From: Panulirus ornatus
Taxonomy: Eukaryota; Arthropoda; Malacostraca; Decapoda; Palinuridae
Length of the DNA stretch: 64,000 nucleotides
Assembly (NCBI RefSeq): GCF_036320965.1
Contig: NC_092239.1
Coordinates: 5,770,320-5,834,319 of the forward strand
Direction: 5' to 3'
The notes below the pieces were generated by a model that was not told the DNA's origin, did no database searches, and was given only the letters and a program-made list of their open reading frames with translations. The position numbers and the translations under genes are program-made. This document shows positions 13,001-28,000 of the stretch, one piece after another (positions within the stretch are counted from its first letter, which is position 1; each line of letters begins with the position of its first letter).

Positions 13001-16000
13001 ATATCTTCAGTGCTGAAGTGGATGAACAAATGTTAAGGAAAGCTAGGCTTCATTGGGTGCTTTCAACTTTGGGAGGTGAACCATTAGCTGGGGAACTATC
13101 TGAAGAAGGGGTAACAGAATGCACTCACTTTATTTATAGAGGAGCCTGCAATGTAAATATTATAGAATTATATGCATGAAATATTGGTGCCATATTGTGA
13201 TATTTGGTGATGACTTAACTTTTACATATATTTTCTGAGAACATGCTGTTTATATCATCTTGTTCACTGATAATGGATTCTTCCTACAGTTAAAGAAGAA
13301 GTTAGATGGCTCACTTTTGATAGAAGCTCACTCACCTGTCATCCCAGGATTCAGTCAATATTTTGCTGCTGCCATCCACAGTAATACATCTGTGGTAGCC
13401 CCACTGGCTAGGCAGTACATTGAGACCTTCTCCCATTGTGAGCCTGAGGTAACTTCCTTGAACTTGTAGCCAACACCTGAGCAAGGAATATAAAGATTTA
13501 CATGGTAGATCATAAGGGGGAGGTTACATAAAAGTTGGTGACTGAGTTTGGAAAAGTGAGTGAAAGGAGAAAGTTGAGAGTAAATTTGAATAAGAGCAAG
13601 GTTATTAGGTTCAGCAGGGTTGAGAGACAAGTTAGTCAGGATGTGAGTTTGAATGGAGAAAAATTGGAGGAAGCGAAGTGTTTTAGATATCTGGGAGTGG
13701 ACTTAGCAGCAAATGGAACCATGGAAGTGAGTCATAGTGTGGGGGAGGGGGCTAAAGTTCTAAGTTCTAAGAGAGATGAAGAATGTAAGAAAAGAGAGAC
13801 CAATATCTTGGAGAGCGAATTTTCATAAATTAGTCCAGTCATTGCTCTTGAGATGACATAAATAGCATTTCAATGAAGCAGTCAGAGGAGTCACAACAAA
13901 TAAAGAGATTTTTATAATAAACATTTGGTCAGATGGGGGCAAAAGCGTGTAGATATAGCATGAGGGACTAGAGGTGAAAAACAGATCCACTTATTATTGG
14001 GAATAATGTCTGTTGGAATAATCTTATTGGATAATGTGTAGGATATACATACACATAACATCATAATTTTTGACCTGTCATCTCACCAGTGGATATGGCT
14101 GGGGTTCTAAGCACTTTAGGAGTTTCATGTTAAGAGAATTTACTATTAATGTTTTTAGAGATGCTGTTTAGGTATAATGGGTATAATGCTCTCCTGTTTT
14201 GGTTTATTTTAGGCTTTGCAATTGTCATCATCCCTTTGCTCGCAATTGGGTCTGAAAGAATTGGCAAAACTGGTTAGTGGCTCCCCAACTACTGCAACTG
14301 TAAAGGCTGTGTCATCCCTTGCAGCTGCATTTCGTTTAGTGCAGATAGAAAGGTGTTCTACAGGGGTCCATTGCCTCCAAGCTCTACGTCATGGTCTTCA
14401 CCAGGGTAGGTCATACCTATGGCATCAGAGAGAGATGTAAGATTGATGATGCATAAGAGTATATTCCTCGGAAGTGTGCTTCTGCTGTATTCTTTCCTCA
14501 GAAATAGATATTTTTTGTAGGATTATCATGAGATATCAGTACATAGTGAATTACTTTATCATATTCATGGGGAAGTTGCAATATTAGTTGCATGCATTTA
14601 TATGAATTGTTTCTCTATGGAAAATGCATATTTCCTTAGTTTGTATGAGGATAGGCATGAAACAGGGAGTATATTTTGTAGGCAAATAGTTATGTTACAA
14701 TAATACAGGTACATGGCAGAGATCTTCAGTTCTTACTTGTTGGAAAAATAATTTAATCATGAATGCTAAACTATCTGGGAGGATATACCCCATTTTAGAA
14801 ACACTACTTGTAAACTGGGAGTCCTGTTTATGTGTGAGAGTTTCTTTTCTTCTGAACAGTTGATCCATTTATACAAAGTATTGATCAATCCTTGTATGGA
14901 GTACTGCTCTCACATCTGGGATGGCTCTAACCTTGTATCCTTTCTTAACAAACTTGAATTGAAAGCAGCCCAACTTATCAAATCTCCTCAGCTAACTTAA
15001 AAACTTAGCCCACTTACGTTATGCCTCATTGTTGGTTCACTTTCCGAATTCGGTAGAAATTACTTTGGGTTTTGTTCCCGAGAGCTGGCAGCTTGTGTGC
15101 TCTCCCACTAGTTAGACCATGCAGTACACAGCAAGATGCTGTACCACATGATTATGGGCGCTGACAACTTGAGGGTGGGTCATTTTGATTACTGTTTCTT
15201 TCCTTATACTTTAAGCTTTGGAGCTCTGTACCCTCTCATGTCTTTCCCAATTAGGATGGGCAGGTGGTTGAAGTGTAGTGAATTAACTGTTTGTTAATTA
15301 TCCTATCTTGTCTGTTCTGGACACAACCCATCTCTCCAACAAAACAAACATTGATTCAGCATAGTGTCTATCCATGTCTCTGATTCTCATTCCCTCTGGG
15401 AACTCCTTCAAAGGGGTGGTCATGGCAGAAGAGTCTCCATAACTGTTGCACTCCAGCATATCTCAAGATCCTTCACAACCAAGCCAAAACTTCTTTACTG
15501 AAAACACTGAACATTTACTCTTCATTTGTCCACATTCACCCTGTAAGGACATATGTATTACTCCATACATTTTGCCATATCATCCCATACATTGGATGTA
15601 GCTGGCCTTATGAACACTATGGGGCCCCACAGAAGGGGATCCTGGGGCAGAAAGTTATGGTTAGGCATTCACAGGTATATGTAATTGTAGGTAGACAATA
15701 TGAGTAGACAAAGAATAAGGATATGAATTTATTTTGTTATTCATGTCATTAACTACATGTTGCAGATGTACTGAAGGCTTTGTTAAAGCTTTCTTTCACT
15801 GTGGATGGTGGTGCTGACAGGATCCGCTACACTGTTGATGGTCACCTTGTCAACACTTTTACCATTAAGCATGTTACTTCTCGAGGGCTACATCAGGTCA
15901 GTTGGAGGATATGAATCTAGAGATGAAATGTTTCTTGATGTTTTTGTTTATACATTTTGCCTAGTTTCATTTGATATGTTAATTGTGGTTTCATTTCCAG

Positions 16001-19000
16001 TAAAATGCCTTCCAGAGTTCACATAATGTTACAAACAGAAGCCTCTACATTAAACCTCAAAGCTACATAAATTGATTTTATAAAGAAAGTTAGGTGCTAT
16101 TTAAAAAGAATGAAGATAGATTCTTGGAAAGGTATATTCCACCATTTCATCAGTGGAGCACTGAAGTGAAGCAACACAAAAAGAAAAAAGAAAAATTAGT
16201 AGTGATAGGAAGCAGAGGACTTTTATAAAATGTAATGAGGCAGTTACAGTGGTTGTAAATGTATGTCAAGTGAGAAAGCAGTGATGTACCAATAAGTAAT
16301 TTTGCAGTTTGATAAGATACTCGGATTTTTTCTTTACTTACTTTTTGATTGCACTTTTATGGATTAATGAGGTATTGCAGTGCAGACTGGTTAGAGATTT
16401 GTGAAGAGGGAATACATGAAATGAAATGTTTTTTCAGTATATACAGTCATCAAGAATTTAGATAGGATTTTTTTGGGTTGGTTAATTGATTCAGATATCC
16501 TGCATAAACTTGGTAGTACCAAAATGTTAAGCATTCTTAGAAAAGTAAAAGAAAACTTAAAAAATATAAGCAATTTTTTTACTATAGGTTTTGTGGGTAA
16601 TGGTAAGGTATTACAATTTAAATATCACCGTGTAAGATGATACAGCGCTGGTGGCTGATTCATGTGAGAAACTGCAGAAGCTGGTGACTGAGTTTGGTAA
16701 AGTGTGTGAAAGAAGAAAGTTAAGAGTAAATGTGAATAAGAGCAAGGTTATTAGGTACAGTAGGGTTGAGGGTCAAGTCAATTGGGAGGTGAGTTTGAAT
16801 GGAGAAAAACTGGAGGAAGTGAAGTGTTTTAGATATCTGGGAGTGGATCTGGCAGCGGATGGAACCATGGAAGCGGAAGTGGATCATAGGGTGGGGGAGG
16901 GGGCGAAAATTTTGGGAGCCTTGAAAAATGTGTGGAAGTCGAGAACATTATCTCGGAAAGCAAAAATGGGTATGTTTGAAGGAATAGTGGTTCCAACAAT
17001 GTTGTATGGTTGCGAGGCGTGGGCTATGGATAGAGTTGTGCGCAGGAGGATGGATGTGCTGGAAATGAGATGTTTGAGGACAATGTGTGGTGTGAGGTGG
17101 TTTGATCGAGTAAGTAACGTAAGGGTAAGAGAGATGTGTGGAAATAAAAAGAGTAAAATGCATCGATTTCTTCATACATGCATACTTGTGGTAGTACAAT
17201 GTGAAATGGTTTGTCCTCCATCTCAAGCAAGAGAGAATAAAGATGAAAACAGAAAATTATCTTGAAATTTACCTAGTTTTTGTCCCATATACTCTGATGA
17301 CCTCAGAACTTTATTTATATGCCACATTAATACATGAAACATTAGATGATTTGTAAAAACCTTCTTTTACAATGTGGACATATGTCAGGATTGTGCTTCT
17401 TATTTCTGTTTCATTGTTGCCACACCTTTGAATAGGTGGGTGTATACCGTGAGGATACAGGGGTGGTATGGTCCCCTGGGAAGATGTTTGGATCTGTCAG
17501 TCAAGAACTTGGAGAACATGGCCGTGAAGGGAGAACTCTTGGCTTGGTATCAGTGGAAGAAAAGGAGGAAGATAGGGCTGTTAAGGCTATTTTATTAACA
17601 CATGAAGTAAGTAAAGATACAGCATCATTCACACAGTATTCTTGCCATATGAAAATGGATATTCATGATTTTACTGTCAGTAACGTTCATATCACCTTGG
17701 TGTTGAATTTCCATTTGTAATCTGATGCAGTATCATTCACACATTATTCTTGCTTAATAGAAATGGATATCATGGATATTCATGATTTTACTATCAGTAA
17801 TGTTCATATCACTTCTGCTGTTGAATTTCCGTTTGTAATCTGAGAGTAAAACTTTAATGGCAGCAATATGGTGCTACCTTTCCTACACCTGTTTGTAATG
17901 TCATTCTGCTGTTTGTTGTATCAAGTATGATGGTTCTTTTTCTTTTATCTAGGCATTCATTTTGGCTGTCGGGCATAAAATAGGTTTAAATCATGAGTGT
18001 TGCTTTGTGGTCTGGCATCCCTCTTCCCTAAATAATTGATAATTCTGTACATATTTAGAAGCTGACTTACTGCTGCAAACAGTGTCTCAACTCAACCTGT
18101 ATGATGATAATGAATAAATCATGCAGAGCTTTGCAAAATGTTTAGGGGGCTACACAGATTCTGAAAGAGACCATGCCTGATCTGCACCATTCAGAACACT
18201 AAAATAGCTGTCATGTTTTGAGTTCCTCCTCGTATCCCTTCCTTTAGGTGACTGACAGTTTATTTTAGATCTGCATAGTCTTTAGAATAAGATATTTTTA
18301 GTGAAAGCTCTCATTAATGTATTCTTGATTCTTGAAATGTTTGGATTCGTATTTTAATCTCGACTTTTTTCTGTCAGTCTTGAGTCTTAAGTTCTCATAC
18401 TTAGAGGCATTACTGTATTTTCACCAGAATTTTCATGATAGATATATTTAACTTTATCACTCAGATTGAACAAGAATGGTCTAAGGTTAACTGTTGTCAT
18501 CTGTAATAAGATTTTCAAAATAGAGGAGGGTATGAGTCCAAAACTCATACTGAAATGATATAGTCTCCCGTGGTGAGTCTCAAGTAGATCAGTTAGTGGA
18601 ATGTATATGATTTTCTTGGATGGGAATTCAAGAGGTTTTTTTTTTCATCAAAATTTTAGTGTTTTCATGTATTAAAAAGTTAATGGGATACTTTGTTGTA
18701 CTTGGTGAGGGGTTTCTCTAATTACTTCAGGGAAATGAGGAATAAGAAAAGAGTACAGAAATATGGCTAAATTTAGGGAGCAGGTTTTCTGTGAAGATTT
18801 CAAACAAATGCAGGTTACCTGAGGTAATGATAGAAGCCCATGATGCTGCTGTAAGAGGTAATCACTTATGAAATGCTAGAGTCCTGTTGGTGGCTAGGGA
18901 TGATCCTTGTCAGAGAGTTGTGGGCAACATGATATCCCAAGGCCTGTAAGAGTACAAGATGATGGCGTTGACTGATTAAAGGAATGGTGATATCATAGTG

Positions 19001-22000
19001 TAGGACTGATATTACGTTACTGATTAACCACAGTTAAGCAGTCTTTAGTAAGAATACTATTATTTTCATTTGTTATCATTGTTCCCATTTACTTATAGTG
19101 AATCAGATGCATGCATCCTCTCTGTTCCCATATACTCATCTTTCCTCAGCTCATAGCCAATATATTGAAATGTAACATGGGCTTCCATATTTACATAAAC
19201 ACTTTTTACTTTTTCACTTTGCATATTTAGTTGATGTGCCTGGTGAGTCTAAAGTCTCCATTTTTATCTCCACAGTTATTCATAAGAAAATATTATATGT
19301 CTGGCTGTTTATTGTCATTGATACCATTTCCTGGTAATATTAAAAGTGTTAACTAACGTTTTGTTGATTTTATTAACTATCATTGAATTTCTCCATTCAA
19401 TCCAGTAAAAGTGGACCTGCATAAATGCCAATAAGCCATATATCCCAGGTAGGCCTGTCCAAGGTTAAGAAAAGTTTCTTACCACTTTAGATTTCTTTTA
19501 GTTCTGTTGCTAACATTTCCTTTATTTGGAAACAGGACTATGTAGGACGAACATGGGCATTTTCTGTGCTAGTGGTCGCATGTTTGGGGGTGATAGTATC
19601 ACTCTATGTTGCTGTGTATGTGGCCCTACGTGTGTGTGATGGAACTCTCGCTGGTCCACAGGTAGGAACTTTACCTTTATCTTATTGTGACCTACTGTAA
19701 GGATAAAGCATCTTTAACTGAACAGTATATATGAATTTGCAGTACTATAAAGTGATTTATGAATGTGTGCCTCTTTTTAACTTTCGGTGGCATTTTAGTT
19801 TGAAGCCTTAAGATTAGGGATTTTATTTAGAAGGTATAATTACATTGAAATGTATAATTAAACAAGGAAAGATGAGTCAGGAAATTTTGAAACTGATATT
19901 TTTGAAAATGCAAATAAAAAGAGTATTTCCATGTGACTAGGTTCTAGGTGCAGTGCTGCTGTTGGGGGTGATGGGAATCTATGCTTCATGTGTGGTTTAT
20001 GTTCTGCCACCCACTTCCATCACCTGTGCAGTTCGTGAGTGGGCACCACCCATGTGCCTAGCGCTCTGTTATGGCATCCTTCTTGTCAAGTCCATGCATC
20101 TGCGTGCCCTGGTGTCAGTTGGTGTTGGGGGAGAAGTAAGTACTGAGACGTGTATGATAGTTATTTTGACTGAGAATGCACTTGTTATCTCATTTTCTTA
20201 GCCGTATGTACAGTAAAATGCTACTGAGATTTGTATACATTTACTTCATAGTTAAAGTTATTTAGTTCTGGTGTGTCATTACTTATCTTGGTTAGCTTAA
20301 TGTCATTATAGAAATACTGAGGACTAACCAAAAGACTAAGCAAGCTTAAGATGATGTATAGTAGCCAGAGTAGAATTTTTATTATCATAAAAAGGATCAA
20401 TATTCTTAGCTTCGTAGAGCACTCTAATTCTTATCGTCAAAGACTTAGTGTTGTTTATTTCTTATTCCTATTTCACAGTATAAGGCTGCAAAAAGTAAAC
20501 TCTTTGATGCATAAAACACCCTTGAGAAAAGTATAGAAATGCTGTAGAAAGCACTAAGGAAATGTGATGAAATAAGAACAGCTAAAATATAAAAGAGGCC
20601 TGAATGAGTCTTCTTGGTCACCAGAATCTGAGAAGTATATATGCTTGGGGGTAGCCTTACACAACTATAAGGATTTCATTTGCTCAAATTTCATTCTTAG
20701 TATCAGCGGGAGACTTTGTGCCACGTGTGATTGTTGCAGTTGGCCGTCTAAATGAATTTGTTTGCACAGACTTGATTCTTGAGGTCAGTATTATGATTCT
20801 TGCTGAATTGCAATTGGCTACTTGGCTAAGGAGATTTGTAAGTATTTTCTATACAAGACATAAATAGGCATGTTTTCTCAAAAACAGTCGTTTCTTCATG
20901 CATATTTCTCCTTGTTATTACGATACCTATGCCAAAACTGTTAAAGTTGGCCTAATAATAGTTTAGAAGATTCTAAGCAAATCTTCCATGTAACATGTGT
21001 CTTCTAGCAAAGGGCTTACTAGGCTCAAGACACATTAATTGGACAGAGTGGATTCCCTATATCAATGTGATTGTTGTACATAACCCAGTGATTTTAGAAA
21101 AGATATGTAAAGATGTTCAGAATGATGTTCCACACCAAACATTGCAGCTAGCATGTTAATTGTGAAAAAAAAAATGCTTTTAGAATATGGTAAGTTTCCA
21201 GTATATCCATATATACATTCATGGCAGAATGAGGAGGGATATGACTGTCTTTCTTCATTTAAATTGTCACAGCACAAACATATGTTTATGGTTGCCATTT
21301 CTTCACCCTCCTAATGTTGTAGCCCGCTCGTTGCAATGATACATTTGCCTTAAAGTTATTAGCCTGAAATTTTTTAATGCAACTAATATCGGATAAGATA
21401 TAGTGGTAAAGTATCAGTTTATTCCCACCGCTGTATTTCCTTATGGAAATGTATAGTATCGATACATTTCTTACTCTTAGTGGAAGTGTTTTTGACCAGT
21501 AATGCTCGTGAAATATATTATTTTTTGTGCTACAATGTTAAATTAATGATTGTGGGAAGTGGTATGAAGATGAGGAAAACTGAGACTAATTATTGTAAAA
21601 GTGGGTGAAACATTCTTAAAAGTCAGTTGAACCAACAGAAACCTTTCATAACTTCCTCAAACAGCTGAAATTTATGGGAGAAATATACCAACATCTGCTG
21701 GGAACTGTGTGAGATAAGTGTTTGTGAAAATGATGGGTGGAGGTACCACCAGCTGCCCAGTGTATTGTCTTTCTGTTGATAGTTTTTGCGAGTTGGTGTA
21801 ATGTTTAATCATGGGTGTGTTTGATATGTCTTGACAAGTGTTTATCACTGAAAATTAAAGTGAATCTTGGCTATTTGGTGTAGTCTTATGAGGTTTTCAT
21901 ATGTTCTGTTGATTTCTACAAGAATTTCATGTACAGTAATCACATTTCCCTGATATTCTTAGTCCTCCACACTCTTATATCTTTGTTATTTTAGGATAAC

Positions 22001-25000
22001 TACATGCTCCAGATCATGCAGAGCTGGTCTGTATCATTTCTACTGAGTGTAAGGAGTGTGTTGATACCACATTTGTTGAATTTCATAAGAAATAGTATCA
22101 AGAGTAAAGTCATATTTCTCCAGTAGAACTCCTCTCTAAGTATTGTCTACTAATTCAAAAAGTATTGTAACACTAATGCTTTAAGTTTTGTTTTTATTAT
22201 TTTTGTTATTATCCTTGGTGGGGATGCACTGTTTCTAAAAAGTGATTTTTAGTTAATACTCAACATTTTCGTATATTTCAGGTATCTCAAGTAAACCTTC
22301 ACGTATCCTTGTTGTTTATGCTTAGCGTACAGGGCGCACTCTGTGTATTAGGTCATGCAGGTGGCTTGGGCATTGGGGAAGAGCCTCTTGTCAAAACTGG
22401 TTTGGATGGTGAACGGCAGTGTGGGCAGAAACGTACAGCCACCCTTGCTACCCGAGTCTACCTTATCCTTTTGTTATTCCTAAGTCTCATCCTAGCCACT
22501 GTCAACCGAAAAATACAAAGAAACCATAATGAGGTATGATATATGTGAGACATTTGTATATGGAATGAAATTCAACTTAATGAAATTACATAACTTTTTC
22601 CTCTAATAATCTTTATTGCTAAACTGAACATGTGTTATAGTACCTTTTTTATAATGATAAAGCCCTGTGATCTGCAGGGTTGTTGCACTTCATAATTTTT
22701 CAAATGAAAGTATTCACACAGACATCTAGAGACATGTACACAGTTCAATGATATTTTCTCAGGGGAGATGGCTGTTGTTGACCTCCTGTGTTTCTGCTCC
22801 TGTGGTGGGCGTGTGGTCTGTGATGAGTTATTTGGCACCTCCAACTCTTGAAGCTCCAACAACTAGTGTGGCATTGTTGATCCTGGCCTCAGTGGTGCTA
22901 GGACTCATATTCATACCCAAAATGAGAGTCATTGCTCAACAGGCAAAAGAGTTCAGGTAGGGTACTTGTGTGGAAAGAGAACTGTGTTGCTTTGTAGTAT
23001 AATGAATGATATTGTCAGAAAGATGAACTTTTATGAAGTGATTACAGATGAAAAAGGTATAGAAATTTCTGTACTTCTTGAATGGGTAGAGAGGATGAAT
23101 GCCATTTCTTACCATGGGTGTAACTTTTATTAAAGTATTCAGAACAGACAATAGTAGAGAAAATGTTTAAAAGAAAAGTTTATGAGGCTGGCTGCAGGAT
23201 TCAGTGAGTTGGATGATTACAAAACTGACTGCTTCTGTATCACTCAAGCTAGTCATTCAGTCTACGTGCCATATGTTTTATTATGTTTTCAGGTTTATAA
23301 GTATATTGTAGAGATGGCCATTGACCTTCATTTGACTGTGTTTAAGAATTACTACCACTATTTGTATCCTCAAGTTTATAATGTAAAATGGTCTTTAACT
23401 CTTTGGATGCTATGGGTAAATAGAGTCCCCAAAATCTTTATTGACATTTATTGCTAGAGTCAAGTTTAATCGTAAGCACTCAGAAATATTTCCTTTTGAT
23501 GGAGTAACAAACAACTCTCCAGGCTCAGAAATGTTCAGCAAGCTATCTTAAGTGCTACCATCTGGGAGCAGCTTTGAGGAATATGAGGTAAGCAGGCATC
23601 AAGTAGTAGAGTCAAATTTCACCCACACCTCCTGTGGAGCAATTATTTATGATCATAATTTAGGTAAAATATATATACCATAACTTCATGATATGCTGTG
23701 TAAATGTTCATGCTATATCATATTGCATGATGTAAGGTAGATATTGTGAACAGATGGATGAATTTTGGAGGCTTACCTTTATAGATCCCATGTGTCACTC
23801 ACAACTTTGATTAGCCCGCAGAAAAATCCTGAAGCCTCCTAGTTACCTTTAGATCACCATTTGCAGGAAGAGGCCATGTGCATGCTCCTAAGGGCCTCCA
23901 CCCTACTAGCATGAAGTAGATAGACATTATTTTGAATGGCTCAGAAGACAGTGACAGCCACCAATCTGATTAGGACATATTAGGAGGCGATGATGTGGTG
24001 GGTTTAAGTGATTATGGCTGTTTAAATGGCTTTGAATTTTCTTAATAATTCAAATTTTGCTGATTTCGCCCTTCGTAGGGACTCTCCCTTTTACTCCTAA
24101 CCAGCACCAGTAGGATGATTATGTGATTTTCTATCTGTATCGGCTTCTATTTCGTGGAAGATTTTCAAGATTTTCAAAATTTATGATAATATTCTATACA
24201 CATGATAGTTTCTTGCTTCAAATGGATTCATTACTGTTGATTTTACTGTCGTATATTGAAGAAAATTTTGCAATGAATTTGATTCATCTTCATAGAGAAA
24301 ATTTAATTTTTCATGGTGTAATATTGTTTTCCAATAATATACTCTCATGTTATGTAAACTTTATGGTCATTTCAAGCTGGGAGAGTAAAAACAAGAAGAT
24401 AGAATAAAGACTTTCATTTTTTCCTGGATTGTTGACACTTCTTGGGAACCCTTTGAAATTTCTTGATTCACCTAAAGGCTTAAGAGGATATCTTTAATGA
24501 GTACAATGAACATAGAAGTAGTGATGTCTTGAATGTCCGGTACAGGCGTATAATTGCTTGCTTCTGTTTATGATACATATGTATTTATTATTATTATCAT
24601 ACAACCTTGGGAAGTGAGTCAGTTGTTGTTCGCTGATGATACAGCGCTGGTGGCTGATTCATGTGAGAAACTGCAGAAGCTGGTGACTGAGTTTGGTAAA
24701 GTGTGTGGAAGAAGAAAGTTAAGAGTAAATGTGAATAAGAGCAAGGTTATTAGGTACAGTAGGGGTGAGGGTCAAGTCAATTGGGAGGTGAGTTTGAATG
24801 GAGAAAAACTGGAGGAAGTGAAGTGTTTTAGATATCTGGGAGTGGATCTGTCAGCGGATGGAACCATGGAAGCGGAAGTGGATCATAGGGTGGGGGAGGG
24901 GGCGAAAATTTTGGGAGCCTTGAAAAATGTGTGGAAGTCGAGAACATTATCTCGGAAAGCAAAAATGGGTATGTTTGAAGGAATAGTGGTACCAACAATG

Positions 25001-28000
25001 TTGTATGGTTGCGAGGCGTGGGCTATGGATAGAGATGTGCGCAGGAGGATGGATGTGCTGGAAATGAGATGTTTGAGGAAAATGTGTGGTGTGAGGTGGT
25101 TTGATCGAGTAAGTAACGTAAGGGTAAGAGAGATGTGTGGAAATAAAAAGAGCGTGGTTGAGAGAGCAGAAGAGGGTGTTTTGAAATGGTTTGGGCACAT
25201 GGAGAGAATGAGTGAGGAAAGATTGACCAAGAGGATATATGTGTCGGAGGTGGAGGGAACGAGGAGAAGAGGGAGACCAAATTGGAGGTGGAAAGATGGA
25301 GTGAAAAAGATTTTGTGTGATCGGGGCCTGAACATGCAGGAGGGTGAAAGGAGGGCAAGGAATAGAGTGAATTGGAGCGATGTGGTATACAGGGGTTGAC
25401 GTGCTGTCAGTGGATTGAATCAAGGCATGTGAAGCGTCTGGGGTAAACCATGGAAAGCTGTGTAGGTATGTATATTTGCGTGTGTGGACGTGTGTATGTA
25501 CATGTGTATGGGGGGGGGGGGGGTTGGGCCATTTCTTTCGTCTGTTTCCTTGCGCTACCTCGCAAACGCGGGAGACAGCGACAAAGTATAAAAAAAAAAA
25601 AAAAACAACCTTGGGATCCCTTTTAAGGGATGCCTACAAATTCAAAGGTGCACTCCACTGAGGAGCAGAGAAATGATTGACTCCTTTTAAGCAAGAAGGT
25701 CCTAAATATGACTGCAGTCCTGTCCACCCATTGAGAGTGATACAACCTCACCAAAAGTGACTTTAACTGGCAGTGTAACCACGTGAGGTCTAAGACCACT
25801 AGAACATATGCATTATATTTATTCTTGCATACCTGTCCCCATAAATGCAGTATATTTATTCTTACATACCTGTCCCCATTTCTCACCTTAGTGCAGTATT
25901 CTCAGGAAGATAAAACTGAGCCTTACAAGAAGATTCTTTACTTGCACTTTCCTCTGTTCTTTATTTGGAAAGTTATGAGACAGGAAGAGAGGATCTCCAG
26001 CCTCCCCATTCCTACACCTTTTGGGCACTTTATACAAAATGCCAGGGATACATGGACAATATTCCTTCTCCCTTATCCGAGGGATGATACCTTACCTTTA
26101 CCTTCATGCTTCAGGATTCCTTTCTTTGGGGCTTCCACAGTGCTCAGGAAGCTGGCCACATTGACCAAGGAGGACCATGGGTCAAGACATGTTCTAATGT
26201 TAGCTACAAATACACACTCGATTCCAGCTTACATATCACACCTTACAACATGTAACTCACAACTCTATTCTTGATGCTGAATATTCATACAGTAAATGCA
26301 AAGTGGTAGCCCTGCCTAATGGCAAAATCTTATCATAGATAAGGAAAATTTAAGATATTGGGCACCTCAAGTATATTACTCTCCCCATATTGTTCAGATT
26401 TGGTATGGGTATTTAGATCCCAGTAAAAAAAATGGATTGAAAGGTTAGCATTTGTTAGGGCAAAGATGGGTATGTTTAAAAGTATGATAGTCCTTGTTTG
26501 TAATTACCACTTTGAACAGTACAGGGAGAGAGTTCTACACTCATGGAGCCCCATTTTTGGGCTTTCTTTGCCATCAAATAGCCTTTTAAAGTTTTTTACT
26601 CTGCTAACACTTACAGCTTCATCATATAGTTTATTTATACCATCCACCACCTTTAAGTAATAACATAACTCTTTACATCCTTTTCTAAAATGATTCTTGC
26701 TTCGCATCATGTTATGATCTCTGGTTACTCTGTCACTACATCTGAAGAACTTTTTTCTCTCACTGTTGTTGATCTGATTTCGAAGCTTGAAGGTTACATT
26801 CAAATCACTCTTAACTCTTCTTTCCTGCATGATAGGCAAATTTTAGTTTTTAGCATCTCACAGTGGCTCAGCTTTCTTAATTCAGGTACCATCTTAGTTG
26901 ACCTTCCCTGGACTCAGTTAACTCTTAATGCTATGTCATTTCTATTCCTATTATCCCATTTGTATTTAAAATTCTTTTAAGGATGGTCACATTTAGGATA
27001 TAACATTGTCTTTCATTTCAGTGTGATTAGTGAATAAATGATCCTGCTAAAGAGAAACTAGTTAATCTCCTGTTATAAATCAAATACTTTGGTAGAGCAG
27101 TCACACGAGACACAGTAGCAGTATTTTGGCTTACAATCATTGATAGCAGTTCTTTGTACTTTACTTGAAAATCTTTCACTAAATATTGCACAATACTCCA
27201 AAAAATACATTGCTGTACTTAGGTGTCATATATAGACCTTTAAGCAAAAGGTGGAACATGGCATAATTCTGTACTGAGAAAAATTAGTCATGAACAAGAA
27301 AACTATGATTGTAGGGGACTTTAACAAATCATAGTATAGACTAGAATATCCTAACAGGTGATCAAGAGGAAAATATATGAAAGACAGTTTTCTAGGCCAG
27401 CAAATTAATTTCCATTCTAAGAACAACATTTCTGGCATAGTTATCACCCTTGCAAACAGTGACCACAACATTATTGGACATGATATAAATATGTTTGAAA
27501 TTCATAACAGACTCTTGCTCCCAGTTTGCAGAAAAGCATTCTTTGAGAAAATGACACACAAAATTGGCAAAAGTGTATGGATGAATTTTGATATTCAAAC
27601 AGTTGAAGAGATGGAGTAATTTTAAAAACAAATTAATTCTTAATGAAAATGAAAACATGCCATGGAGATAATAAGAACCAATGTAAGCTCAAAACTAGTC
27701 TGGATGACTAAGATTTATCTAATTTCTCATGAGAATGAAGGATGTGTAAACAAAGAAAATAAATGCAAGCAAAAAGAAACCCTAAATGTTAGAAATAGTT
27801 ATAAGTAACTTCAGATACATACAACAAGAACATAAAAGATACAATATGATCACTAACAAACAAGCACTCCTGAAAATAATGATGATTACAAAGAAATGGC
27901 CTGCATATTAAACATTTCATTTGATTATGTATTTACAGTTGAAGAAGATTAATGTATACCTAAAATGCCTCCATTTCTTCCAGGATCTTAGGATGAAGAA

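Noticed and set aside
20693..20783. Open stretch VPRVIVAVGRLNEFVCTDLI between receptor exons 13 and 14
   Set aside because: It does not join in phase with the exon ending at 20135, and exon 13 to exon 14 already gives a continuous helix 3-loop-helix 4 sequence typical of class C receptors.
24883..25423. Long minus-strand frames (150, 158 and 111 codons)
   Set aside because: They are antisense shadows of the LINE ORF; composition is Ser/Pro/His-rich and the same frames recur at 16948 and 45415 wherever the LINE lies.
25783..26274. 163-codon plus-strand frame
   Set aside because: It runs across a diverged SINE-like body and shows no conserved domain; the middle is repeat sequence.
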